In this document: positions 55,920 to 64,000 of the stretch, one piece after another
Layout of the letters: each line of letters opens with the position of its first letter
Position numbering within the stretch: position 1 is the stretch's first letter
Assembly (NCBI GenBank): GCA_006738865.1
Contig: AP019701.1
Span: forward strand, 2,786,001-2,850,000
DNA: 64,000 nt
Origin: Allostella sp. ATCC 35155
GTDB taxonomy: Bacteria > Pseudomonadota > Alphaproteobacteria > ATCC43930 > Allostellaceae
Direction: 5' to 3'
Made by a program: the position numbers and the translations under genes
The notes under the pieces: model-generated
The model's database searches: none
What the model was told of the DNA's origin: nothing
What the model saw: only the letters and a program-made list of their open reading frames with translations

Positions 55920-56546
55920 ATGCAACCGATTTCGTGCCACACCGGCATCGCGGCGCCGCTGCCGATGGCGGACATCAACACCGACCTCATCTACCCGCAG
56001 CGCTTCCTGCGGCGCGCGCGCTCATCCGGACTGGCGGAATGCTGCTTCCATCCGCTGCGCTTCCGGCCCGACGGGTCGCACAACCCGGACTTCATCCTCA
56101 ACCGCCCGCCCTGGGACCACGCCTCGATCCTGGTGGCGGGGCGCAATTTCGGCTCCGGCTCCTCGCGCGAGCATGCACCGTGGACGCTCTACGATTTCGG
56201 CTTCCGCGCCCTGCTGGCCCCGCTCTTCGCCGACATCTTCAAGAACAACTGCCTCAACAACGGCATCGTGCCGGCCGTCCTGCCGGAGGCCGAGATCGCA
56301 CTCTGCCTGACGGCTGCCGCCGATCCGGCGACCGCCGAGTTCACCGTCGACCTGGAGCGGCGCGAGGTTCGCCACGCGACGCTGGGAACCCTGCCCTTCG
56401 CGATCGAGGAGGCCGACCGCCGCCGCCTGCTGCTCGGCCTGGACGAGATCGACGAGACGCTGGCGCTGCTGTCCGGCATCGAACACCACGAAGCCGCCCG
56501 CGAGCAGGGCGCGCCGTGGATCGCCAACCGCAATCGAGGAAACTGA
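55920..56546 (+). CDS. leuD: 3-isopropylmalate dehydratase small subunit (LeuD-like)
   Basis: 208 residues, normal LeuD length. Family motifs: DINTDLIYPQRFLR and NFGSGSSREHAPWTL. The usual NFGCGSSREHA cysteine is serine here. FADIFKNNCLNNGIVP is the swivelling-domain segment. It forms the small half of the dehydratase with the gene 12 bp upstream and is followed 2 bp later by leuB. Confidence 0.9.
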   Translation: MQPISCHTGIAAPLPMADINTDLIYPQRFLRRARSSGLAECCFHPLRFRPDGSHNPDFILNRPPWDHASILVAGRNFGSGSSREHAPWTLYDFGFRALLAPLFADIFKNNCLNNGIVPAVLPEAEIALCLTAAADPATAEFTVDLERREVRHATLGTLPFAIEEADRRRLLLGLDEIDETLALLSGIEHHEAAREQGAPWIANRNRGN

Positions 56547-56548
56547 CG

Positions 56549-57652
56549 ATGGCTGCAGCGAAGATCCTGGTGGTGTCGGGTGACGGGATCGGCCCCGAGA
56601 TCATGGCCGAGGCCCTCAAGGTCGCCGACTGGTTCGCCGCCCACCGCGGGGTAAAGCTGGAACGCGAGGAGGCGCTGGTCGGCGGCGTTGCGATCGAGGC
56701 CATCGGCCGGCCGATCGCCGAGGAGACGATCGCGCGCGCCCGGCAGGCCGACGCCGTGCTCTTCGCATGCGCCGGCGGGCCGGAATGGGACTTCCTGGAA
56801 CCCGGCAAGCGGGCCGGCGACGGGCTGCTGCGACTGCGCAAGGAACTGAACCTCTTCGCCAACCTGCGCCCGGTCAAGGTGTTCGACGCGCTGGTCGGGG
56901 CGAGCGCCCTGAAGCCGGAGGCGGCGCGCGGCGTCGACCTCGTCATCATCCGCGAGCTGGTCGGCGGCATCTATTTCGGCGAGCCCCGGGGCATCGAGGC
57001 GATCGGCAACGAGGACCAGCGCGGCTTCAACACCGAGACCTATTCCTCGCCCGAGGTGCGGCGCGTCGGCGAGGTCGCCTTCCGCCTGGCGCGCACACGC
57101 GGCGGCCATGTCCATTCGGTCGACAAGGCCAACGTCCTGGAAGCGAGCCAGGTCTGGCGCAACGCCATGACCGCCTATCACGCGGCCGAGCATGCCGACG
57201 TCACCCTGCATCACATGCTGGTCGACAATTGCGCCCTCCAGATCGTCCGCCGGCCCAGCCAGTTCGACGTCATGGTGATGGGCAACATGTTCGGCGACAT
57301 CCTGTCGGACTGCGCGGCCGCCCTGACCGGCTCGATCGGCATGCTGCCCTCCGCCTCGATCGGCGCGCCCCGGGCCGACGGTCGCTATCACGGCCTCTAC
57401 GAGCCGATCCACGGCACGGCGCCGGACATCGCCGGCCAGGGCATCGCCAATCCGGCGGCGATGATCCTCAGCCTGGCGCTGCTCTTCGACTACTCGCTCG
57501 GCCTCAGCGAAGAGGCCGGCATGATCACGGCCGCGATCGAACGGGTGCTGGCGGACGGCCTGCGCACCACCGATCTGGCCGGGCCCGGCGAGACTCCCGT
57601 TTCGACCTCGGCGTTCGGCGATGCGGTGGTGGCGGCGCTCGGCCGGGCCTGA
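56549..57652 (+). CDS. leuB: 3-isopropylmalate dehydrogenase (LeuB-like)
   Basis: 367 residues from ATG 56549 with GAGGA upstream. Beta-decarboxylating dehydrogenase motifs: GDGIGPEIM, NLRPVKVFD, IRELVGGIYFGEPRG, DKANVLEASQVWR with the catalytic Lys region, and the metal-binding aspartates in NMFGDILSDCAAALTGSIGM. It would oxidise and decarboxylate the 3-alkylmalate produced by LeuCD to a 2-oxo acid. It ends the TAXI-TRAP/leuCDB run, convergent with the next gene at 9 bp. Confidence 0.9.
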   Translation: MAAAKILVVSGDGIGPEIMAEALKVADWFAAHRGVKLEREEALVGGVAIEAIGRPIAEETIARARQADAVLFACAGGPEWDFLEPGKRAGDGLLRLRKELNLFANLRPVKVFDALVGASALKPEAARGVDLVIIRELVGGIYFGEPRGIEAIGNEDQRGFNTETYSSPEVRRVGEVAFRLARTRGGHVHSVDKANVLEASQVWRNAMTAYHAAEHADVTLHHMLVDNCALQIVRRPSQFDVMVMGNMFGDILSDCAAALTGSIGMLPSASIGAPRADGRYHGLYEPIHGTAPDIAGQGIANPAAMILSLALLFDYSLGLSEEAGMITAAIERVLADGLRTTDLAGPGETPVSTSAFGDAVVAALGRA

Positions 57653-57661
57653 GCCCTCGAA

Positions 57662-60112
57662 CTAGCCCCGGATGCGCAGCCCCTTGGGATCGTAGAAGGG
57701 CTGCAGCTGGGCCGTGGCGGCGTGGCGCTCCCACGCCACCTCGATCTCGAACTGGCCGGCGGCCAGCCATTCGGCGCTGACGCCGTCCGGGTTCGAGACA
57801 TAGCCCATGCCGAGCGAGGCACCGATGCGGTGCCCGTACATGCCGGACGTCGTGCTGCCGACGATGACGCCGTCGCGCCACACCGGCTCCTCGTGATGCA
57901 ACGACGGCCGGTCGTCGGCGAGGCGGAACTGCACGAGGCGGCGCTTCGGCGTCCCCTGCTCCCGGATCCGCAGCAGCGCGTCCCGGCCGACAAAGCCACC
58001 GGGCTTGTCCCACGCCACCGCAAAGCCGAGGCCGGCGGCGACCGGGTCGTCCTCGCCGCCGATGTCGTGGCCCCAGTGACGGTAGCCCTTCTCCATCCGG
58101 CAGGCGTTCATCGCATGGTAGCCGGCATGGCCCAGCCCGAATTCCGCCCCTGCGGCGACGATCCGGTCGAAGACGTCGGGCGCGTACTCCGCCGGGACAT
58201 AGAGTTCCCAGCCGAGTTCGCCGACATAGGTGATGCGGCTGGCCCGGACGGTCGCATAGCCGATGCCGATCTCGCGCGAGGTCGCGAAGGGGAAGGCTTC
58301 GTTCCCCATGTCCTCGCCCGTCAGCTTGGCCATCAGCGCGCGCGAGTGCGGTCCCATCAGCCCCAGCATCGGCAGGCCCGAGGTGACGTCGAGGAGGAAC
58401 ACCCGCGCGCCCTCCGGCACCTGCCGCTCCAGCCAGGCGCGGTCGCGGGTCTGCGCCGATCCGCTGGTCACCACCAGGAAGCGCGTCTCGGCGAGGCGCG
58501 TCACCGTGAGGTCCGCCTCGATGCCGCCGCGCGCGTTCAGCCACTGGGTATAGACGACCCGGCCGACCGGCCGGTCGATCTCCGCCGCCGACACGCGGTT
58601 CAGCAGCGCCAGCGCATCCGGCCCCTCGACCAGGAACTTGGCGAAGGAGGACTGGTCGAAGAGCGCGACCCGGTCGCGGGCGGCGAGGCACTCCGCGGCC
58701 GTGGCGGCGAACCAGTTCTGCCGGCCCCAGCTGTATTCGTAGGCCGGCGACGCGCCCGGCGCGCCGAACCAGTTCGGCCGCTCCCAACCCGCCATCTCTC
58801 CCATGCAGGCGCCGGCCGCCACGAGCCGGTCGTGGAACGGCGAGCGCCGGGTGCCGCGCGCACTCTCGACCTGCCGGTAGGGCCAGTGCATGGCGTAGAG
58901 CAGGCCCAGCGTCTCGACCGTCCGGTCGCGGAGATAGCGCGGGTTCGACTGGAAGGGCTGCATCCGCCGCACGTCGACGTCCGCCAGGTCCATCGGCGGA
59001 TGGCGGTCGCGGATCCATTCCGACAGCACCTTGCCGACGCCGCCCGAGCTCTGGATGCCGATCGAGTTGAAGCCGCAGGCGACGAAGAGGTCGCGCACCT
59101 CCGCCGTCTCGCCCAGGAGATAGCGGTCGTCGGGGGTGAAGCTCTCCGGCCCGTTGAACCAGGTCTGGATACCGGCCTCCGCCAGGATCGGCAGGCGGCC
59201 GATGGCGCGCTCCAGGATCGGCTCGAAATGGTCCATGTCGGGCGGCAGGCTGTCGAACGAGAAGTCCTCGGGGATGCCGTCCATGCCCCAGGGCTTGGCC
59301 ACGAGTTCGAAGGCGCCGACCAGCATCTTGCCGGCATCCTCCTTGTAGTAGGCGCTCTCGTCCGGCACGCGCAGCACCGGCAGGTCGCGCGGCACCCCCG
59401 CCAGCGCCTCGGTGACGATGTAGAAATGCTCGGCCGCATGCAGCGGCAGCGAGACGCCGACGGCCGCGCCCAGGGCGCGCGACCACATGCCGCCCGCCAG
59501 CACCACCGTCCCGGCGCGCAGCTCGCCCTGTTCCGTCCGCACGCCGACGGCCCGGCCGCCCTCGACCAGGATGCGCTCGACCGCGATGCCCTCGACGATG
59601 CGGGCGCCGCCCATGCGCGCGCCCTTCGCATAGGCCTGGGTCACGTCGACCGGGTTCGCCTGCCCGTCCTTCGGCAGGAAGACGCCGCCGACCACGCCCT
59701 CCAGGTCGAGCAGCGGGTACTTCGCCTTGATCTCCGCCGGGCCGATAACGTCGACCGCGAGGCCGAACATCTTGGCCATCGAGGCGCCGCGCTTCATCTC
59801 GTGGAAGCGCTCCTCGTTGAGCGCGACCGAGACCGAACCGTTCTGCTTGAAGCCGGTCGACTGCCCCGTCTCCCGTTCCAGCTCGTAGAGCAGCTCGGAG
59901 GTATATTTCGCCAGCTCCGTCATGTTGCGCGAGGCCCGCAGCTGGCCGATCAGCCCGGCCGCATGCCAGGTCGTGCCGCAGGTGAGCTGGCGGCGCTCCA
60001 GCAGCACGACGTCGCGGATGCCGAGCTTCGTCAGGTGATAGGCAATCGAGCAGCCGATGATGCCGCCGCCGATGATGACGACATCGGCGCGGGCCGGGAG
60101 CGAGACGGTCAT
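57662..60112 (-). CDS. Dimethylglycine/sarcosine dehydrogenase-like FAD-GcvT fusion
   Basis: 816 residues. The N-terminal DAO domain has GGGIIG (15-20) and the CGTTWHAAGL motif, where His50 is the residue that binds FAD covalently in dimethylglycine and sarcosine dehydrogenases. The central FAO_M-like segment leads into GcvT aminomethyltransferase domains (about 435-815) with the folate-binding YVGELGWELYVP strand and AGYHAMNACRMEKGYRHWGHDI. It oxidatively demethylates an N-methyl amine and passes the one-carbon unit to tetrahydrofolate. It is the last gene of a unit with a polyamine-type importer, which probably brings in the methylated amine. Confidence 0.92.
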   Translation of the reverse strand: MTVSLPARADVVIIGGGIIGCSIAYHLTKLGIRDVVLLERRQLTCGTTWHAAGLIGQLRASRNMTELAKYTSELLYELERETGQSTGFKQNGSVSVALNEERFHEMKRGASMAKMFGLAVDVIGPAEIKAKYPLLDLEGVVGGVFLPKDGQANPVDVTQAYAKGARMGGARIVEGIAVERILVEGGRAVGVRTEQGELRAGTVVLAGGMWSRALGAAVGVSLPLHAAEHFYIVTEALAGVPRDLPVLRVPDESAYYKEDAGKMLVGAFELVAKPWGMDGIPEDFSFDSLPPDMDHFEPILERAIGRLPILAEAGIQTWFNGPESFTPDDRYLLGETAEVRDLFVACGFNSIGIQSSGGVGKVLSEWIRDRHPPMDLADVDVRRMQPFQSNPRYLRDRTVETLGLLYAMHWPYRQVESARGTRRSPFHDRLVAAGACMGEMAGWERPNWFGAPGASPAYEYSWGRQNWFAATAAECLAARDRVALFDQSSFAKFLVEGPDALALLNRVSAAEIDRPVGRVVYTQWLNARGGIEADLTVTRLAETRFLVVTSGSAQTRDRAWLERQVPEGARVFLLDVTSGLPMLGLMGPHSRALMAKLTGEDMGNEAFPFATSREIGIGYATVRASRITYVGELGWELYVPAEYAPDVFDRIVAAGAEFGLGHAGYHAMNACRMEKGYRHWGHDIGGEDDPVAAGLGFAVAWDKPGGFVGRDALLRIREQGTPKRRLVQFRLADDRPSLHHEEPVWRDGVIVGSTTSGMYGHRIGASLGMGYVSNPDGVSAEWLAAGQFEIEVAWERHAATAQLQPFYDPKGLRIRG

Positions 60113-60120
60113 GGATGGTC

Positions 60121-60936
60121 CTATCGGGTACCGGCGCGGCGATCCCCGAAGACGAGGCCGAGCGCCAGCAGGGTCAGCGTGAGGGCGACGAGCAGCGAGG
60201 AGATGGCGGCGACGGTCGGGTCGATCTCGTCGCGCAGCGCGGTGAACATGCGGCGGGTCAACGTCGCGTTCTCGCCGCCGCTAATGAAGAGCGCGACCAC
60301 GACCTCGTCGAGCGAGGTGATGAAGGCCAGCAGCGCGCCCGAGAAGACCGAGAAGCGCACCTGCGGCAGGGTGACGGTGAGGAAGGCGACGAGTCGCGAG
60401 GCACCAAGGCTGCGCGCCACCCGCTCCTGGTTCATGTCGTAGCCCTTGAGGCCGGCCAGCACCGTCACGAAGACGAAGGGCATGGCGAGGCAGACATGGG
60501 CCATCACCAGCCCGGTCATCGTGTTGTTGAGGCCGAGCCGGGCATAGAGGAAGAAGATGCCGATCGAGACCAGGATCAGCGGCAGGATCAGCGGCGCGAT
60601 CAGCGCCGTCTCGATCAGACGCGACCATTTCGAGCGCGAGGCGTGCAGACCGTAGGCGGCCATGACGCCGAGCGGCGTCGCCACCAGCATCGTCAGCACC
60701 GCCGCCTTGAGCGAGACCCAGGTCGCCTCGCGCCATTCGATCGAGCCGAGATAGGCCTGATACCAGCGCCAGGAAAGCTGCTCCGGTGGGAAGCGCAGGA
60801 AGCGCGTGCCGGTGAAGCTCATCGGGATGACGATGATGGTCGGCAGGACCAGGAACAGCAGGATCAGGAAACCCAGCGCGTAGAGCCAGAGGCGGCGGCC
60901 GCGACCGATCGGCACGCCCGAGACGGCGTCGGCCAT
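60121..60936 (-). CDS. ABC transporter permease, PotC type
   Basis: 271 residues from ATG 60936, sharing one base with the upstream stop (TGATG); the longer frame is an antisense/alternate-frame artefact over the PotB gene. Six helices; coupling loop ERVARSLGASRLVAFLTVTLPQ. LDEVVVALFISG near the C-terminus is typical of PotC. It pairs with the PotB-type permease and ends 8 bp before the dehydrogenase gene. Confidence 0.92.
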   Translation of the reverse strand: MADAVSGVPIGRGRRLWLYALGFLILLFLVLPTIIVIPMSFTGTRFLRFPPEQLSWRWYQAYLGSIEWREATWVSLKAAVLTMLVATPLGVMAAYGLHASRSKWSRLIETALIAPLILPLILVSIGIFFLYARLGLNNTMTGLVMAHVCLAMPFVFVTVLAGLKGYDMNQERVARSLGASRLVAFLTVTLPQVRFSVFSGALLAFITSLDEVVVALFISGGENATLTRRMFTALRDEIDPTVAAISSLLVALTLTLLALGLVFGDRRAGTR

Positions 60937-61817
60937 CACCGGCCCCCGATCGCGCGGCCGACCCCGAAGAGCCGGTTCATGAGCCAGAGGATACCGAGCG
61001 TCACGACCAGCAGGACGACGCCGAGCGCGCTCGCCGCGCCCCAGTCGGAATAGACCGCGACCGAGCGCTCGATCGACATCGACCACATCAGCACGCGCCC
61101 GCCGCCGAGCACCGCCGGGGTGACGTAGAATCCGAGGCAGAGGACGAAGACCAGCACCACGCCGGCCAGCAGTCCGGGCAGCGTCAGGGGGAAGAACACC
61201 TGCCAAAAGGACTTGACGGGGGAGGCGCCGAGGCTCGCCGCCGCCTTGACGAAGTCGCGGTCGACGGACGTCATCGCGGCATAGAGCGGCAACACCATGA
61301 AGGGCAGCATGATCTGGGTCATGCCGATGGCGGTGCCGGTGAAGTTGTGGACGAGCCGCAGCGGCGCGTCGATGAGGCCGACATCCTGCAGCCAGGTGTT
61401 GACCATGCCGCGGCGCTGCAGCAGCACCAGCCACGCATAGGTCCGGACCAGCAGCGACGTCCAGAAGGGGAAGAGGACACAGACGAAGATGACCGCCCGC
61501 CAGCCCTTCGAGACCTGGCTCATCAGGTAGGCGAGCGGATAGCCGAGCAGGCAGCAGATGCCGGTGACGAGGAAGCTCAACTCCAGCGTCGTCTGGAAGC
61601 TGCGGGTGTAGGCCGGATGCAGCATCCGCGCATAGTGGCCGAGCGTGAAGGCGCCCTGCTCGTCGGTGAAGGAGAGGGTGAAGAGCCAGCCGATCGGCAG
61701 GAAGATGACGAACGCGATCAGCAGGACGGCCGGCGAGCACAGCAGGAACAGACCCTGCGCCTCCCGCCGTTCCGCGCGCGCCAGCGCCGCGGCATTCGCG
61801 CCTGCCCCATCGCTCAT
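60936..61817 (-). CDS. ABC transporter permease, PotB type
   Basis: 293 residues with six helices. FPFWTSLLVRTYAWLVLL and the coupling loop DFVKAAASLGASPVKSFWQVFFPLTLPG are typical of PotB-type permeases. Its start overlaps the ATPase stop by ATGA. It forms the membrane heterodimer with the PotC-type protein. Confidence 0.93.
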   Translation of the reverse strand: MSDGAGANAAALARAERREAQGLFLLCSPAVLLIAFVIFLPIGWLFTLSFTDEQGAFTLGHYARMLHPAYTRSFQTTLELSFLVTGICCLLGYPLAYLMSQVSKGWRAVIFVCVLFPFWTSLLVRTYAWLVLLQRRGMVNTWLQDVGLIDAPLRLVHNFTGTAIGMTQIMLPFMVLPLYAAMTSVDRDFVKAAASLGASPVKSFWQVFFPLTLPGLLAGVVLVFVLCLGFYVTPAVLGGGRVLMWSMSIERSVAVYSDWGAASALGVVLLVVTLGILWLMNRLFGVGRAIGGR

Positions 61818-62902
61818 GGCGCGGGCTCGGCTGCGACCAGGATGGTGTCGTCGGGGTGGAGGGCGAGCGCCACCGGCTCGCCCGGCTGCGGCAACCGCCG
61901 CAGCGCCGCCCGCCGTGTCGGCTGGCGCATCGCGATGCGGTTCCCGTCCGACGTGCGGACCTGCAGCAGGAAGCTCTCCCCCTGGTAGACCGAGCCCTCG
62001 ACGGTGCCCTCGATGCGGTTCAGCCCCTCTCCCGCTCCCTCGGCGAGATCGAGTTTCTCCGGACGCACGACCAGCAGCGCCGCACCGGACGGCGGGCGAA
62101 CGCCATCGGCCAGGCGCAGGATCCGATCGCCGAGCCGGGCCGACCCGTCCGCGACGGTGACCGGCAGGAAGTGGGATTCGCCGACGAAATCGGCGACGAA
62201 GCGGTTGGCCGGGCGCTCGTAGAGGCGGTCGGGCGTGTCGATCTGAGCGAACCGCCCCTGGTCGATGACGGCGATCCGGTCCGACATGGTCAGCGCCTCG
62301 CGCTGGTCGTGCGTGACGTAGACCGTGGTGATGCCCAACCGCTCGTGAAGCTGCCGAATCTCGATCTGCATCTGCTCGCGCAGCTTCTTGTCGAGCGCCG
62401 ACAGCGGCTCGTCCATCAGGAGGATGCGCGGCTCGAATACGATCGCGCGGGCGAGCGCGACGCGCTGCTTCTGGCCGCCCGAGAGCTGGTCGACGCGCCG
62501 CTCGCCATACCCCTGCAGCTGGACCAGCGCCAACGCCTCCTCCACGCGCCGCGCGATCTCGGACTTGCCGACGCGGCGCAGCCGCAGCGGATATCCGACA
62601 TTGCCGGCCACCGTCATGTGCGGGAAGAGCGCGTAGTTCTGGAAGACGATGCCGATATCGCGCCGGTGCGGCGGCTCGAGGACCATCTCGGTCTCGCCGA
62701 AGCGGATCGAGCCCGAGTCCGGCCGCACGAAGCCGGCCAGCACCATCAGCAGCGTCGTCTTGCCCGAGCCCGACGGCCCGAGCAGGGTGACGAACTCGCC
62801 GGCGGCGATGTCGAGGCTGACCGCATCGAGCGCACGGAAGCGGCCGTAGGTTTTCGTCACCTCCCGGATGGTGACGGTCGGCGCCGAGCGGGAGACGGTC
62901 AT
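61814..62902 (-). CDS. ABC transporter ATPase, PotA type
   Basis: 362 residues: Walker A GPSGSGKT, Q-loop VFQNYALFPHMTV, signature LSGGQKQR, Walker B ILLMDEPLSALD and H-loop THDQ, plus a C-terminal TOBE domain (about 270-350). This is the standard layout of spermidine/putrescine-type and related ATPases. It is 37 bp downstream of the receptor gene. Confidence 0.95.
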   Translation of the reverse strand: MTVSRSAPTVTIREVTKTYGRFRALDAVSLDIAAGEFVTLLGPSGSGKTTLLMVLAGFVRPDSGSIRFGETEMVLEPPHRRDIGIVFQNYALFPHMTVAGNVGYPLRLRRVGKSEIARRVEEALALVQLQGYGERRVDQLSGGQKQRVALARAIVFEPRILLMDEPLSALDKKLREQMQIEIRQLHERLGITTVYVTHDQREALTMSDRIAVIDQGRFAQIDTPDRLYERPANRFVADFVGESHFLPVTVADGSARLGDRILRLADGVRPPSGAALLVVRPEKLDLAEGAGEGLNRIEGTVEGSVYQGESFLLQVRTSDGNRIAMRQPTRRAALRRLPQPGEPVALALHPDDTILVAAEPAP

Positions 62903-62939
62903 GCCCGTCCCCCGTCCGGCGCGCCGGGACGCCTTGCCG

Positions 62940-63968
62940 TCACTCCTGGATGAACTGGTCGAAGCGCTTGGTCACGGCGTCGAGATTGTCCGCCCACCAC
63001 TTCACGTCGAGCGTGAAGGAGTTCTTCAGGTTCTCCGGCGAGGACGGCAGCCCCTTCGCCATCTCGGGCGTGATGGTGCCGGTGTCGTACGCCTTGGCGT
63101 TCGCCGGGCCATAGTTGATATAGAGCGGCAGGCGCGCCTGGGCCTGGGGCGTCATCATGTGCGCCATCGCCTTCATCGCCATGGCCTTGTTGGGCGCGCC
63201 CTTGGGGATCGCCCAGCAGTCGGCGAGGATGATCTGCTGGTTGAAGGTGAGGTCGGCCGCCGCACCCTCCTTCATCACCGCCTGCACACGCCCGTTCCAC
63301 AGGCCGATCATGTCGATCTCGCCGTCGTTGATGAGCTGTGCCGACGCCGCGCCCGACGGCCACCAGGAGACGATGTGCGGCTTCAGCTCGCGCATCTTCT
63401 TGAAGGCGCGGTCGACGTCGAGCGGATAGAGCTTCTGCGGATCCACCCCGTCGGCGATCAGCGCCGCCTCGAGATTGTACATCGGGCTGCGCCGCATCGA
63501 CCGGCCGCCCGGGAAGTCCTTGAAGTTGTACATGTCGGCCCAGCCCTTGGGCTTCTTGTCCTTGTACGTCTTCGTGTTCCAGGCGAGCACCGTCGAATAG
63601 ACGAGGTTCGCGACCCAGTAGTCGGACTTCATGTCGGCGGGAACGCCGTCCGTCTTGACCACCGCGGGGTCGAGCTTCTCCAGGTTGCCCTCCCGCTCCA
63701 GCAGGATGCAGCCGTTGGTGCCCTGCTGGACGAGGTCCCACGTCACCGTGCCCGACTTCACCTGGGCGCGGACGTCGGCGATGCCGGATGTCGTGTCCTC
63801 CTTGATGGTGATGCCGAGATCCTTGGCGGCGGGCTCGAACCACGCCTTGCGCTGCGCGTCCTGGTAGGCGCCGCCCCACGATGCCACGGTGATCGACTGC
63901 TGGGCACCCGCCGGCACCGCCAGCACGCCGACCGCCATCGCCACTACCACGCTGCCCTTGATGGACAT
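62940..63968 (-). CDS. ABC transporter substrate-binding protein, PotD/PotF type
   Basis: 342 residues with a Sec signal (cleavage near AGAQ, residue 22). The mature start QSITVASWGGAYQDAQRKAW and the later GWADMYNFKDFPGGRSM and LPLYINYGPANAKAY segments are typical of the spermidine/putrescine-binding group. The ligand probably is an N-methylated amine, given the dehydrogenase in the same unit. It is first in a five-gene minus-strand run. GGGGAGAA lies upstream of the start. Confidence 0.93.
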   Translation of the reverse strand: MSIKGSVVVAMAVGVLAVPAGAQQSITVASWGGAYQDAQRKAWFEPAAKDLGITIKEDTTSGIADVRAQVKSGTVTWDLVQQGTNGCILLEREGNLEKLDPAVVKTDGVPADMKSDYWVANLVYSTVLAWNTKTYKDKKPKGWADMYNFKDFPGGRSMRRSPMYNLEAALIADGVDPQKLYPLDVDRAFKKMRELKPHIVSWWPSGAASAQLINDGEIDMIGLWNGRVQAVMKEGAAADLTFNQQIILADCWAIPKGAPNKAMAMKAMAHMMTPQAQARLPLYINYGPANAKAYDTGTITPEMAKGLPSSPENLKNSFTLDVKWWADNLDAVTKRFDQFIQE

Positions 63969-64000
63969 GATGTTCTCCCCGGAAGCCCTGTTGTGTGCTG

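Noticed and set aside
52635-57652. Frames of over 1000 codons spanning the permease and leu genes
   Set aside because: Each fuses out-of-frame Arg/Pro-rich shadow sequence to the end of a real gene; the real genes have proper starts and conserved domains.

Overview
The window is high-GC DNA from a free-living member of the Alphaproteobacteria. The best single marker is PhyR (50270-51100), a sigma-like/receiver fusion of the general stress response that is essentially confined to that class. An exact GGAAC-N16-CGTT promoter of the kind read by EcfG sigma factors lies upstream of it. The density of ABC and TRAP importers coupled to catabolic enzymes suggests a scavenging soil or water heterotroph. 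I cannot name the genus.

Layout. 1-2607: the 5' part of a very large acidic repeat protein on the minus strand. It has N-terminal RTX-type calcium motifs, a 179-residue Gly-Asp tract and tandem 70-residue repeats, and runs off the left edge. The long plus-strand frame there is an antisense shadow. 2782-8842: a LacI-family regulator divergent from an M20 peptidase, a family 5 binding protein, a PuuB-like oxidase and a DUF1028 protein. 8861-21537: one long minus-strand unit: fused class III CoA-transferase, thiolase-like protein, DUF35 protein, complete Dpp/Opp-type ABC importer, a second LacI regulator and a gamma-glutamyltransferase. A perfect LacI-family operator stands in front of this unit. 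21700-23965: a class II Fic protein and MsrA.

24055-35030: hydantoinase/oxoprolinase subunits HyuA and HyuB with a polar amino acid ABC importer on the minus strand. Divergent from them are a D-threonine-aldolase-like PLP enzyme, the matching binding protein, an amidohydrolase, a racemase-fold protein and an EamA exporter. 35131-42045: two tandem phytanoyl-CoA dioxygenase paralogs, a DctPQM-type TRAP transporter, a zinc alcohol dehydrogenase and a MetX-like hydrolase. 41961-45196: minus-strand MetA (with the glutamate expected of an acetyltransferase), MetY and an alpha/beta hydrolase.

45299-48702: an OmpR-type response regulator and a multi-PAS hybrid histidine kinase. 48806-51100: another class III CoA-transferase and PhyR. 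51174-57652: a 14-bp tandem repeat, a clear sigma70 promoter and a TAXI-TRAP importer in one run with leuC, leuD and leuB paralogs. 57662-63968: a spermidine/putrescine-type ABC importer with a dimethylglycine/sarcosine dehydrogenase-like fusion. The recurring design is an importer plus the first enzymes for its cargo. Several binding-protein genes are followed by strong stem-loops that would favour high binding-protein expression.
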